From NCBI RefSeq assembly GCF_052857255.1, contig NC_135497.1, positions 195,334,006 to 195,398,005 of the forward strand: a DNA stretch of 64,000 bases, written 5' to 3'. Of the stretch, positions 37,401 to 49,400 are shown piece by piece. Every line of letters begins with the position of its first letter. The stretch's first letter is position 1. Under the pieces are notes generated by a model that worked only from the letters and a program-made list of their open reading frames with translations, was not told the DNA's origin and searched no databases. The DNA is from Amblyomma americanum. Lineage: Eukaryota > Arthropoda > Arachnida > Ixodida > Ixodidae. The translations under genes and the position numbers were made by a program.

Positions 37401-40400
37401 GTTTTCTACAAGATGTTGTAACAGCGTAAGGTTTTGGATGAGTGGGGAATCCACGAGATCGTTCATGGCGTATAAAAGGCACACAAACGAAAAGGGGAGA
37501 AACACCGGACAAAAGTGATAACTTCCACTGCGTTTTATTTGGCACACATTCTCTCATAAATTGGAAAGGAGACAGTGTGTTACTAAACACCAACAAAGCA
37601 TGAAAAGAAAAGATCCAACATGAAAAGATCCAACAAACCGGAAGTTGGTCTTTTTGTGCGCACCAGCTGCTTTTTTGCAAGTTTGCTAGCGCCTGCTCTA
37701 GCTACCTTATTCCGTATCTCAGTTGTGAATTTGTGGTTAGTTAATTTGGTCGTGTTGGGGTGTTCCTTACATCTACATCATTCTGTAGTGTTTATGCCTC
37801 ACCATTTCTGATTAACTCAAAAAGCCCTGTGACATTCCATTTAATGCGCAGTAACTCCTCAAGCCAATTGCACGAGTTTCAGTGAATAGAAGGCATGGAT
37901 CATGTAACCTCTTGCTATCCTTCCCTTCTCACACCATGTCCAGCTTGTTCCCTTCAAAGACAAGTTTAAAAATTATATTTGATTATCCTAATAGCACTAC
38001 AGTTTTTTAGTAGTCTTGAATATTCGTGTCGAGAAATTCAGTGCTTATAGTCAGTGACTACTCATGTAATAAATTTGCATGTACAGGTATGCATTTTGAA
38101 GTGAAGGAAGCAATAATTGTACATGTTCTAAGGCCAGTGATTCTTTCAGTGTCCTGTGTTAGCAGTGCGAATGCAGCGTGCTGAAATTTTAGTGAGCTTT
38201 GCAGAATTGTGAATCGGAAGCTTCCATAGCAGTGTCCCTCTTGTTTTCTAATGAACTGTACATAGTGCCTCTGTCATGTCTGTGTAGGTGTGTTATTTAT
38301 GGATATTTGTATATGTGTGTCTGCTCGTTATATGAGTGCCGCAATAAGTGTTCATGAATAATAAGAATAATAATAATGAATGTATAAGAATAGAATAAGA
38401 ATGGGGTGGAGCGCATATGGCAGGTTCTCTCCGATCATGAATGGCAGTTTACCAATATCCCTGAAGAGAAAAGTATACAACAGCTGTACCTTACCAGCAC
38501 TCACCTACGGGGCAGAAACATGGAGGCTAACAAAAAGCGCTCAGCTCAAGTTATGGACAACGCATTGAGCTATGGAACGAAAATTGATAGGTGTAACGTT
38601 AAGAGGCAAGAAGCGGGCTAAGAGACAAGAAGCGGGCAGAGTGGGTGAGGGAACAAATGTGTGTTAATGACATAAGAAGGCAAGATAACCGCTGGTCCTT
38701 AAGTGTAACGGAGTGGATTCCAAGCGAAGGCAAGTGTAGCAGGGAGTGGCAGAAAGTTGTGGGCGGATGAGATTAAGAAGTTTGCAGGCATACAGTGCGC
38801 GCAGCAGGCAAAGGCCAGGGTTAATTGGAGAGACCTGGGAGAGGCCTTTGCCCTGCAGTGGGCATAGTCAGGCTGATGATGATGATGAATAATGCACACG
38901 TCCATCGTGTTAGATACTCAGGAGTTTACTTTTTTTTAGCTAATTTATGAGCACTTACTGTGGTTGTAAGCAGCATCTCTCAATCTTCATTGTTTTCTTG
39001 TTTTTTGTTTCTTTTGCTATGACTTGGGCAGTATCATAGTGATGGGCTGGTTTTGAGGGCACACCTAAGCTTTGTAGTTGAGATTGACAACCCATTTTGA
39101 GATACAGCTGATGAAAATGCCTTCCAGCTAATCTGTTTTTCATCACTAGAGCAAAACTTTATTTTTATAATACAGGTTTACAATGGTCTTGTATGTCTAC
39201 ACAAATATCTGGAAAAAGCCACCGCAGTGGCTCGGTGGTTATGGTGCTCGGCTGCTGATCCGAAACATGCGGGTTCGATCCTGGCTGCGGCGGTCGCATT
39301 TCGATGAAGGCGAAATGCTAGAGGCCCGTGCACTGTGCGATGTCACTGCACATTAAAGAACCCCAGGTGGTCGAAATATCGGGAGCCCTTCACTATGGCG
39401 TCCCTTATAGTCCGGATCGCTTTGGTACTTTAAACCCCATAAACCACAAATAGCTGGAAAGAAATAATTCTTGACTTCTGACCTACACTTTTATTTCCAA
39501 AGTTCGTGTTGCGTTTTAAAACAGTACATGGAGAATACAAGGCAATGGCATTATTCCCTGTGCACAAATTGGCATATGTATGTGCACATTGTACATGATG
39601 CCTGATCACAGGTTGCATTGTTGCAAACACCTTCTAGCTATTGTCCATGTCTGAAAATAATATATATTTAAGACTGATGTGCTGTTGCATTTCACAGGCC
39701 CCGTGAAATGTCTGCCAAGCGACAGGTACCTGTCTTCAGGGAAGTCTTTCAGGTGAAAAAAAAGGTGAGCATGCAGTAATATCTTGTGTAACAGTGTGCT
39801 AAAGAGGGCTCCTTTTACTTTAGATCACACAAACAGTCAGTGCATTCTGTGCAAGCAGCATGACTGGTGCTGAAAGGAAAGATGTATGTGAAAATTTTGA
39901 AGGGGCCCTGAAAGTTTGAAACACTCTTTGAAGCCTATCTAGTTGTTGGATTATTTGCTAATGAGCATGTGCATCTAATACAGTTGCACATGTCGAGAAC
40001 TGGGGCCGTATTCTGTACCGCTCTCAATACTAAAACGAGACTAAAACGCTCACAATGCCGCCATATTGCCCGCTCCTATTGGTCAGCTTTGGCCGGCGGA
40101 CATTTAAATTTTTTGCGTCATCGAGGGCTGCTATTAACGTAGTGAACACGGCTGAAGTGGTGACGTTGCGCACCTAATTATGCAGGCTGAAACTTGAGAG
40201 CGAAAAAGGTAGCACCTAAACTGCTCACAATCTTTGTGAGCGAAAATGGCGGCTGTTTACAGCGTCTTATCTTATACAAGGGTGGCCGCACGAGCAATAG
40301 TGTAGGAGGATGCGAAGGCGATTTTGACGCGCGGGTGAGTTATTTCGACGCTTTGACTTAGGAAGGAGACTGCAGAGTGGCTGTGCGATGAGCTCGCTGT

Positions 40401-43400
40401 TGAACTGGGAGGAGCTTGGGTGAGTGCGCTGTCAGTGGAGCTGCAGTTGCTGTGCGCGCTGCGCTTCTTCGCCACCGGTGGGTGTCAAGGCACCGTAGGA
40501 AATGAAGCAAACGTCGGCGTAGCCCAACCGACTGTGAGCGGGGACCATTGCCAACGTTGGGTCGCAGAAGGGGTGTGTTCGCTTTCTGGGAAGAAGAGGT
40601 ACTGCACATACAAGTATACTTTACGTTTATGTACAGTTACCGTATGGAATTTTCAAGTGCAATTAAGAAAAAAATTTCTCTTCAGAGTTTCTGTTTTCAT
40701 ACAGAGGCTACCTGTACAATAAATGCTGCATGGTACAGAACTTTAGAACGCTAGAACTTTATCTAGTGAGGCTAGCCTAGCAGTGCTGTTCGAGGAACTA
40801 GCGTGAATTAAATGGGATGTGATAGGGCTTAGCGAAGTTAGGAGGACAGGTGAGGCGTGTACAGTACTAAAGGACGGACACATACTGTGCTATCGCGGAT
40901 TAGAGGATAGACGAGAACTAGGTGTGGGATTCCTGATTAATAAGGATATAGCTGGCAACATATAGGAGTTCTATAGTATTAACGAGAGGGTAGCAGCTAT
41001 AGTAATTAGGCTGAATAGGAGGTACAAGCTGAAAGTGGTGCAGGCCTACGCACCCACATCCAGCCATGATGACCAGACCGTTGAAAGTTTCTATGAAGAC
41101 ATAGAATCGGCAATGAATAAAGTAAAATCGCAGTACACGGTACTGATGGGCGACTTCAATGCGAAGGTGGGCAAGAAGCAGGCTGACGACCACGCGGTAG
41201 GTGACTATGGGATAGGCTCTAGAAATAGCAGGGGAGAGTTATTGGTCGAATTCGCGGATAAAAGTAATTTACGGATCATGAATACCTTCTTCCGCAAACG
41301 AGAAAACAGGAAGTGGACCTGGAAGAGACCCAATGGCGGAACTAAAAATGAAATCGGCTTCATACTATGCGCTAAACCTGGCATCATTCAGGATATGGGC
41401 ATCCTCAGAAAGGTGCGCTGTAACGACCAGAGAATGGTAAGGTCTAGAATTAGCTTAGACTTGAAGAGGGAACGGAAGAAGCTAGTGAAGAAGAAGACCA
41501 TTAACCAAAAGCCAAAAGAGGGAAAGCCAAAGAGGGTTAGCCAAAAGAGGGAAAGCACAGGAGTTTAGGATAGCGCTGCAAAACAGATATTCGGCTTTAA
41601 CTGAGGAAGACGATCTTGATGTTCATACAATGAACGATAATCTGACATCAATAATTACGGAGTGCGCAGTAGAAGTAGGCGGTAGGACAGTGCGACAGGA
41701 TACCGGGAAGCTATCTCAGGTGACGAAAGATCTGATTAAGAAGCGCCAAAGCATGAGGGCGTCTAACCCTACCGACAGAATAGAACTAACAGCTATCAAA
41801 GTTAATAAATAAGCGCTAAGTAAGCGACATAAGGAAGTTTAATATGGAGAGCTTAAAAGCAGGAAGAGGAAACTAGGCATAGGTAAAAACCAGATGTATG
41901 CATTAAGAGACAAGCAGGGCAATGTCATTAGCAATATGGATAAGATAGTTAACGTAGCCGAAGAGTTCTACACAGACCTGTACAGTAGTCAATGTAATCA
42001 GAGCGTTAATGAGAAAGACAGCAGTGCACAGCAATGCGTCATCCCGCCAGTAACGAAAGATGAAGTAAAGAAAGCCTTAGAAGCAATGAAAAAGGGAAAA
42101 ACAGCTGGGGAGGATCAGGTAACTGCAGATCTGTTGAAGGATGGAGGGGACATCGTGCTAGAAAAACTAGCCACCCTGTATACGCAATGCCTTATGACCT
42201 CGACTGTACCAGAAGCTTGGAAGAATGCAAACATTATTTTAATTCATAAGAAGGGAGACGCCAAGGACTTGAAAAATTACAGGCCGATCAGCTTACTATC
42301 CGTTGCCTACAAAGTATTTACTAAGGTAATCGCTAATAGAGTCAGGGCAACGTTAAGACTTTAATCAACCAAATGATCAGGCAGCCTTTCGTAAAGGATA
42401 TTCCGCAATAGATCATATTCACACTATCAATCAGGTGATAGAGAAATGCGTAGAATATAACCAACCTCTATACATAGCTCTCATTGATTACGAGAAAGCA
42501 TTCGACTCAGTGGAAACCTCAGCAGTCATACAGGCATTGCGTAATCGGGGTAGAAGAGCCTTATGTCAAAATACTGGAAGATATATATAGCAACTGCACA
42601 GCTACTATAGTCCTCCATAAAGTCAGCAATAAAGTTCCAATAAGGAAGGGCGTCAGGCAAGGAGACACGATCTCACCAATGCTGTTCACCGCATATTTGC
42701 AGGAGGTATTTCGAGGCCTGAATTGGGAACAGTTGGCAATAAGAGTAAATGGAAAATACCTAAATAATCTGCGATTCGCCGATGACATTGCCTTGCTGAG
42801 TCACTCAGGAGGTGAACTGCAAATCATGATCAATGAGTTAGACGGGCAGAGCAGATCGATGGGTCTAAAAATTAACATGCAGAAAACCAAGGTAATGTTC
42901 AACAGCTTAGCAAGGGAACAACAGTTCACAATTGGCAGCGAGAGCCTGGAAGTTGTGACGGAATACGGCTACTTAGGGCAGGTAGTGACAGCTGATCCGG
43001 ATCATGAGAGGGAGATAACTAGAAGGATAAGAATGGGGTGGAGCGCATATGGCAAATTCTCGCAGATCATGAGTGGCAGTTTACCAATTTCCCTCAAGAG
43101 GAAAGTGTACAACAGCTTTATCTTACCGGTACTCACCTACGGGGTAGAAACGTGGAGGCTAACGAAAAGAGTTCAGCTTAAGTTAAGGACCACGCAGCGA
43201 GCCATGGAAAGAAAAATGATAGGTGTAACGTTAAGAGACCGGAAGCGGGCAGAGTGGGTGAGGGAACAAACACGGGTTAATGACATCCTAGTTGAAATCA
43301 AGAGAAAGAAATGGGCTTGGGCAGGGCATGTAATGTGAAGGCAAGATAACCGCTGGTCCTTAAGGGTAACGGAGTGGATTCCAAGAGAAAGTAAGCGTAG

Positions 43401-46400
43401 CAGGGGCCGGCAGAAGGTTAGGTGGGCGGATGAGATTAAGAAGTTTGCAGGCAAAGGGTGGATGCAGCTGGCAAAGGACAGGGTTAATTGGAGAGACATG
43501 GGAGAGGCCTTTGCCCTGCAGTGGGTGTAGTAAGGCTGGTGATGATGATGATGACAGTGTACATAATGCATTTTCAGGACTAGAAAACATTTTGGCATAT
43601 ATAAGATGTGTAAATACCAAAGCTAAGCTTTTAGCTTGACGGTATGTGGCTAGGTGTTTCACTCAGTGCGAAAAGCTGTACCTACTGCGAGGAGACCGCT
43701 GTACAACAATGCATAAGAAATATTGTTAGGTGCAGTGGCTACAATGACTGCTGAATGACGAGAGCATCACTGATAGACAAAGATGTTTAAACATCACAGA
43801 CACATCATCAAGGAGATGGTGTCTGAGTAAAGGTTATTTTACAATAACAAAACATGCAACACCATGACTGGGAATGCTCTACAGCTCTGAGAATATAAGG
43901 GCAGCTCCACTATAGGAAATTTTGAGCACTCTCTTATTGCCCCATAAGTGGCACCTAGCTTGGTTTGCGATAACACAAGGCTATGAAGTCTTGTCAATGA
44001 TGACACAAGACGGTGACAATGCCAAATGTTCCGTCAAGCTCCTTATGCTATCACGTAATATGTTTGACAAGTGTAACTGTTTTTAAGCTACTTATTGTCT
44101 AGGTATTTAATATCCGTCATTTTCAACTGATTGTTTCCTTTCCTACTGGAGTGGCCTGTATACAGGGTGCCCCAGATAAGATGGACCATAATTAAAAAAA
44201 AAAAACCTGTGTTCTTCCGAGCTAAAAAGAAGTGCATAGAAGCTATGTAAATTATTTAAATCCCTTCAAACACTGCCCTCACCAAACCCAGCGGTACCAA
44301 CATCACTCCATATTACACATCAGTGCCCTTTCCTACCTACTTCACTGCCCTGTATCATACGCAAACTTAAACATTGCCTCTACAAATTCGTTGTGGAGAA
44401 TTCAAGCGCTGTGTACCAGTGAACGTAAACAAACTTGCTCAACTTTCTGCCCTGTTGCAATTAGCATCTACACTAGCCATACAAGCAAACTACTTCTTGC
44501 CTGGTTGACCCCAGGTCTAATACAAGATCAGCAAATAATGTTAATGAAACAAGCTCGTTTCCTCCTTGGTGACAATAGCAAAGATATCGAATCAAGTGCT
44601 TCCTTTCTGTTTAAACAAACTAAGTGGAGCATAAACATAGCGATTTCTGCATCTTGCACATGCAAAAAAAAAAAAAAAAACTACCGCAACAACTGAACAT
44701 CAACAGAACGGAGCAACAACACCACCAGCAGAACATCAAGTGCTTAGCCCGATGTGAACGGCATCACTTGGTTATGAGGCAGAAGAGTGATCGTTGCCAC
44801 AGGGGCAGGTCGTGTTGGCTCTCATTACCCGCACCAACATCGCTAGCTATCAACAGCTGTCTGCTCCTGTCAGTCGGCAGTTGGTTCTATGTGATGTTTC
44901 ATGGCCGTGTGGTATTTTGTAAAGAAAAATAAACAGAACCAGTCGTCACTCGGTCATCGATAGTAGGTGCCGACTGAGAACGCGGACTAAAGTTGTTTTC
45001 GTCGATTTTCCAGCCGAGTGCTGTATGTAAGTTGATCTCCGCAGGCCCATAGCATTCACTGCCTTCAAACAGATTTTTCCGCGCTCTTAAGACATCCGCA
45101 AAGTACCTTGATTTTAGACGACACGCAAAAAAACGAACTAGCCATGGAATCAGCTGTTTTCTTGCAGGCCGCCATGTTCACGCTATACCACTGCCAGTGC
45201 GTCCTCATTGCAAGAGAAGTTACCCTACAGCAAATTTAATTGCAAAACTGAGAATGCTTCTAATTTCCTTTTATGTTGAGTTTTCAACACAGTTTATTAC
45301 CAATATAAAATATTTATTTTCTTCATTGCATTTTTGTTTATTTTTAGACTGACATGTCCATGCTTTACCGCTGACAGCACACCTTCGCGGCAACAAAATT
45401 GACTGAACCGCAAATTTAATTGCAAAACTGAGAACGCTTCTTGCTTTGCTTGGTGTTGTTGAGTTTCAGATACAGTTTCTTGGCAAAATAAAACAATACT
45501 TATATTATTCACTGCATCTTTACAGCAAAACTTAAGCCTACGGTCCCTTGTCGTGCAAATGAAAGCTTCCGGGGCGGAGCCCTGCTACTAGCCACCTCAA
45601 CCTTGCGGCTAATTGGTTGATCCCGCGGTTGGCGTCTTGCAGTGCCGTCGTTTTGACGTCACGCTCTCAAACTTGAGAGCGATTTAGAGAGCGGTGCAGA
45701 ATACGGCCCCTGGCTAGTAACTGCATGTATGACAATGCAGAGCCTGTAAAAGGGTGGCGTGCAGTAATGCAGCTTAGTTTATAGCATATGTGTTGCCTAT
45801 CCTTTCTACATCCACTTTTTTTTTTGTGGTGTTTTGCAAAACTGTTATGAACCAATCAGCCCAGTGCCAATATGTTGTTGGATTCCTTCAATGTCACGAG
45901 TGGCAGGTGCCAGTGTTAGCAGAAGTGAGGAAAGCATGCCAAGCAGATTCAATGAGTTGTATCCCTAAACTTGAAGTAACAGGTTCATGTGTAAAAGAAA
46001 AAGAAAATACTATGAACTATAATAAGTCACAATGTAGCTAGATAGAATATGCACAACCATTGTGCAAGGGTGGTGCAGACATGTAGCTTCTAGCCTAGGC
46101 ATCATGATGGGAAAGGGAAGCCTCAGAAGTGCTGGAGATCAATTTTTGATCATTGGTCACTTTTCTGACACAAATAGCGTCGAAAAAATTATTACATTTG
46201 AGGTGGTACACACCACACCAGACATATTTTGAGAGTGATGAAAGGTGTTTTTGTGCCCTTTTAAAAGGTATAGTTCTTGTTACACTTGTGAGCAGGCATT
46301 TTATGTTGAAGTTCTTGAGGCATACACTGAAGGATTGTGCTGAGGTGGCACGTAAGAAAGCATAGCAGATACTTTGCAACAGTGGCGTCTCTCTCAGTTA

Positions 46401-49400
46401 CATTCTAGGCCATTGCAATTCTTTGGTTCTTGTAATCAGCATAGAAAGTGCCAACTTCAGCGGCCTGCTGCTGCTAACCAATGTTTACTAAGTCAGTTTC
46501 TCCTAAATTTTACCAAGTGTCTGTTGCATTAAGCTTAACACGTCATCTGGCACTCGTCTTTCATTCAGTAGCAGCACCGTGTTGTCTAAGCTCTTTGCTC
46601 GTCTTTTCATCTTTTTTGCTGTCGCAGGCATGTTTAAGGTTGGGTTTCCTTGATGTGTTGGCAGTAGTGTGTGCAAGCTGTCGCATGCTAGCTGTCTCAG
46701 TAGCATCAGTAGCATTACAGTAGCATCTGGTGAGCTGTGCTGAACGCCATGAATACTGCAGAGGGCGTAGATGGCACAGAAAAAAATGGGAGAATTTTGA
46801 TGTAGTTAAACTGAGTAGACGTGTGAAAGCATGTGTTTAGCCTGATTGGCTCGTGGTTTTGCTTTGCTGGGTCTTCGGTATGTCTGCCGACGATATTAAA
46901 CTTCGGTTAAGCTGTGATCGAGGTTAAGCTTATGTGATCGCGCCAGAGATGGAAGTTGATAAAGTTGGTGATGTGCTGTGCACAGCGCTAGTGTGTGTTG
47001 CAGTTTAGCACGAGGTGTGATCGGCTGCGGCGATAGCATTGTGCTCTTGAGCAGTGGCCAGTTATGTTGATCTGTTCGTGCCGCCATGGGTTCGAATCCC
47101 AGTCGCGGCAATATTCATTCTATTTAAGGTCAAGGCTTCACCGATCAACCGGCTTTTGCAGCTTTGGTCATGAAGTAGAGCTTTCACTCTAAAAGGATGT
47201 CATGACTTATGAGAAAAGGCTCTCTTCACTTGCTGTAGATGCAATATGCTGGAGGAACCTCACTTGTTAAGGATAGGCCATATTTATTTTTAGAGATTTA
47301 TAAGAATAGTCGTGATAGCTAAGTACAAAGCCAGACTCTGTCCTTGACCATGACCAAGGGAGTGTTAGCTTAGAAAATATAGGCCTTTTGTGCAGTCTGA
47401 CCAGTGGATGGGGATTAGTGTTGTCTGTACCACTGATGCAGGTAAAAGAAATTGTCAGTGCTTACAAGAGTGGAACTTTTGCCTAGTTGGTCACACATAC
47501 TAAAAAAATTGCAGCATTCTTTGTCTTTCTTGCACTGTAATTTTTACAGTTTCGGTGCCTACGGAGCCACTAAAAAAGCGTAATATGCAGCACATAGTCA
47601 CTGTTGTTTATTATGTATATGCGTTGTGATGTGTTCATGCTGGAGCAGCATGCATAGGCTTGAGTTCTTTAATGAGTTCATAAAATGTATGTCATCTCCT
47701 ACTATATTTTACATTCTTGCATGTTTCAGATGTAATCTGCGATAACTTCTTCACAAAAATGAAGCACGCAAGAACCTGATTCACAATGACACTGATTGTG
47801 CAATAGAGAAATCTCACTGTAATCACTGCACATGCTCATTGTTCTGCCAGTGCCTGTATGTGAAGAGACCTTATTGCCAGGCATAAATGTAGCTGCACTG
47901 TTGCTTTTACAGTCACCAACTGATTTTTTGGACTCTCTGAGGACCACGAAAAGGACTGAAAAATCAAATTTCACCGTAAAAATCACTTTACATTAACATC
48001 TAAGCCTGTATGGTATAGGAAGGGATCAGCAGTTTTGTGCACATTCTGAAGCTTTACATGATTCGAAATCTTGCCGCGCACAGTGTACACAGACGTCGAG
48101 CTGTGACCGGTTTCGTAAGCTTGGCATTGGATGGGTCTGCCTTTGGCATGTTGCAGACAATCACACGTGCTGAAATGAAGTCCAGATGCAAAAGTGAACC
48201 TGCTGCTGCAAGAACTGGGCTGTGCCCACCGTACATTAGTACAGTACATTAGGTCTATGGGGCATGTCAGGGTGCTACGGAAAAATCAATAATCAAGTGC
48301 GTCCGAACTATCAGGTGTCCGAATTTTCGATCGGCAAGTTCCACTGGTTGGTATTCTTCACAGGCACGCACATGTAAACTAAGGTGCATTTCACAAGATT
48401 GGCGCATTCACAAGATGCTGTAACATTCGTTTTTGAAAATGTGGAGGCAAATGCCCCCTTAATCCACATAAACTCTGGGTGGTAGCCAGCTGCCTTCAAG
48501 AGCACATGAGGAGTGAGGTGGAGGTCAGCCCTTTGTTCGAATTTCCTTCATTCTCTGGTTATTTTTCTTTTCTTTTGAATAAGCTAGAAATAGATGCTGG
48601 TGACTAAAGAGTGGGTGCTGGTAAGCTGTGTACTCATTCTACAGCTCCTCTCTCAGCCATCTTGAAGGCCACTGGCAACCATCTGGAGTTTATGTAGATT
48701 AACCTTTTATACGACCTTGGGGGCTTATTAGTCCCACTCTCTTCATGTGCTGGCAAACGGAAAGTGGTGCACCTATTTACACTATTTTTATTTGCTGAAT
48801 ACTACCGAACTGTCAAACAAACCATTCAGCGCGTTTTATACTTTCAATAACGGACCTCCCTTGCTGTTCTACAAGCGTGGATGCACAGTTCGACCAAGAC
48901 CCATCTTGGCAGAGAGAAAAAAAAAATTTGAAAATCATTGAGCTTTTGAGCCTTTCCCATCAGTCAACTGCCTCATGGTGCTTCCTGAAACAATTTTCAA
49001 TTCTAATCCATTTGTCTATATGTTTAAAAGACTGAGGTACAGATACATGCCAAATTAGGTATTTTTATGAAGTGATTGGTGCAACTGTGTACCTCTTATT
49101 GTCTACAAAATTAGTGGCCAAATGGCTTTGAGATATATGTCATTCAATTCCTAGAGACATTAGAGTGCTTTTTTACCATTTGTACGCATGTGAGACATGC
49201 ACAGAACTTGTACCTTATAAAGGGTTACGAGGGCACCTGCCTATTTTCATATTCAAAAATGAGTGTGAGGGTGTTATCTAGAAACACAACCCCTTGCTTG
49301 GAAAGCAAGCTTTGTGGAGAAGCCAACTTAGATTTCTGCCAATTGTCCATTAGTCCCTGGCTTTCTTTTTTTCATAATTTGCACCAGATTTTTTTTTTAC

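Larger units (their letters stand above)
33165..39697 (+). other. RRP36 intron 4 with inserted repeats
   Basis: Holds, in order, a pogo-like end at about 34,094-34,140 (CAGTCAAACCCGAATATATT), a degenerate SINE, a - strand LINE relic, an RTE 3' fragment and a good SINE copy. Sequence near 37,470-37,660 looks repetitive but was not assigned. Confidence 0.6.
40739..43553 (+). mobile_element. RTE-clade non-LTR retrotransposon, near-complete
   Basis: Reads in order: a 5' truncated APE endonuclease, a linker, the RT, the C-terminal domain and a (GAT)n tail. Such trinucleotide tails are typical of RTE elements. BovB, a member of this clade, is known to move between vertebrates and ticks, but I cannot tell by eye whether this is BovB or another tick RTE lineage. 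It is inserted in the Harbinger element in the same orientation as RRP36. Confidence 0.9.
40000..45712 (+). mobile_element. PIF/Harbinger transposon interrupted by an RTE LINE
   Basis: The ends at 40003 (GGGCCGTATTCTGTACCGCT) and 45709 (reverse complement GGGCCGTATTCTGCACCGCT) match over about 24 bp with one mismatch. They are flanked by CTG at 40000-40002 and 45710-45712. A CTG duplication fits the CWG preference known in Harbinger elements. A Harbinger transposase remnant lies near the left end. Without the RTE insert the element would be about 2.9 kb. CpG-rich subterminal regions share AACTTGAGAGCG motifs. Confidence 0.9.

Noticed and set aside
47030..47110. A genuine tRNA gene
   Set aside because: The T-arm-like sequence is the end of a dispersed repeat with a second copy at 58.1 kb, and no matching acceptor stem was found.
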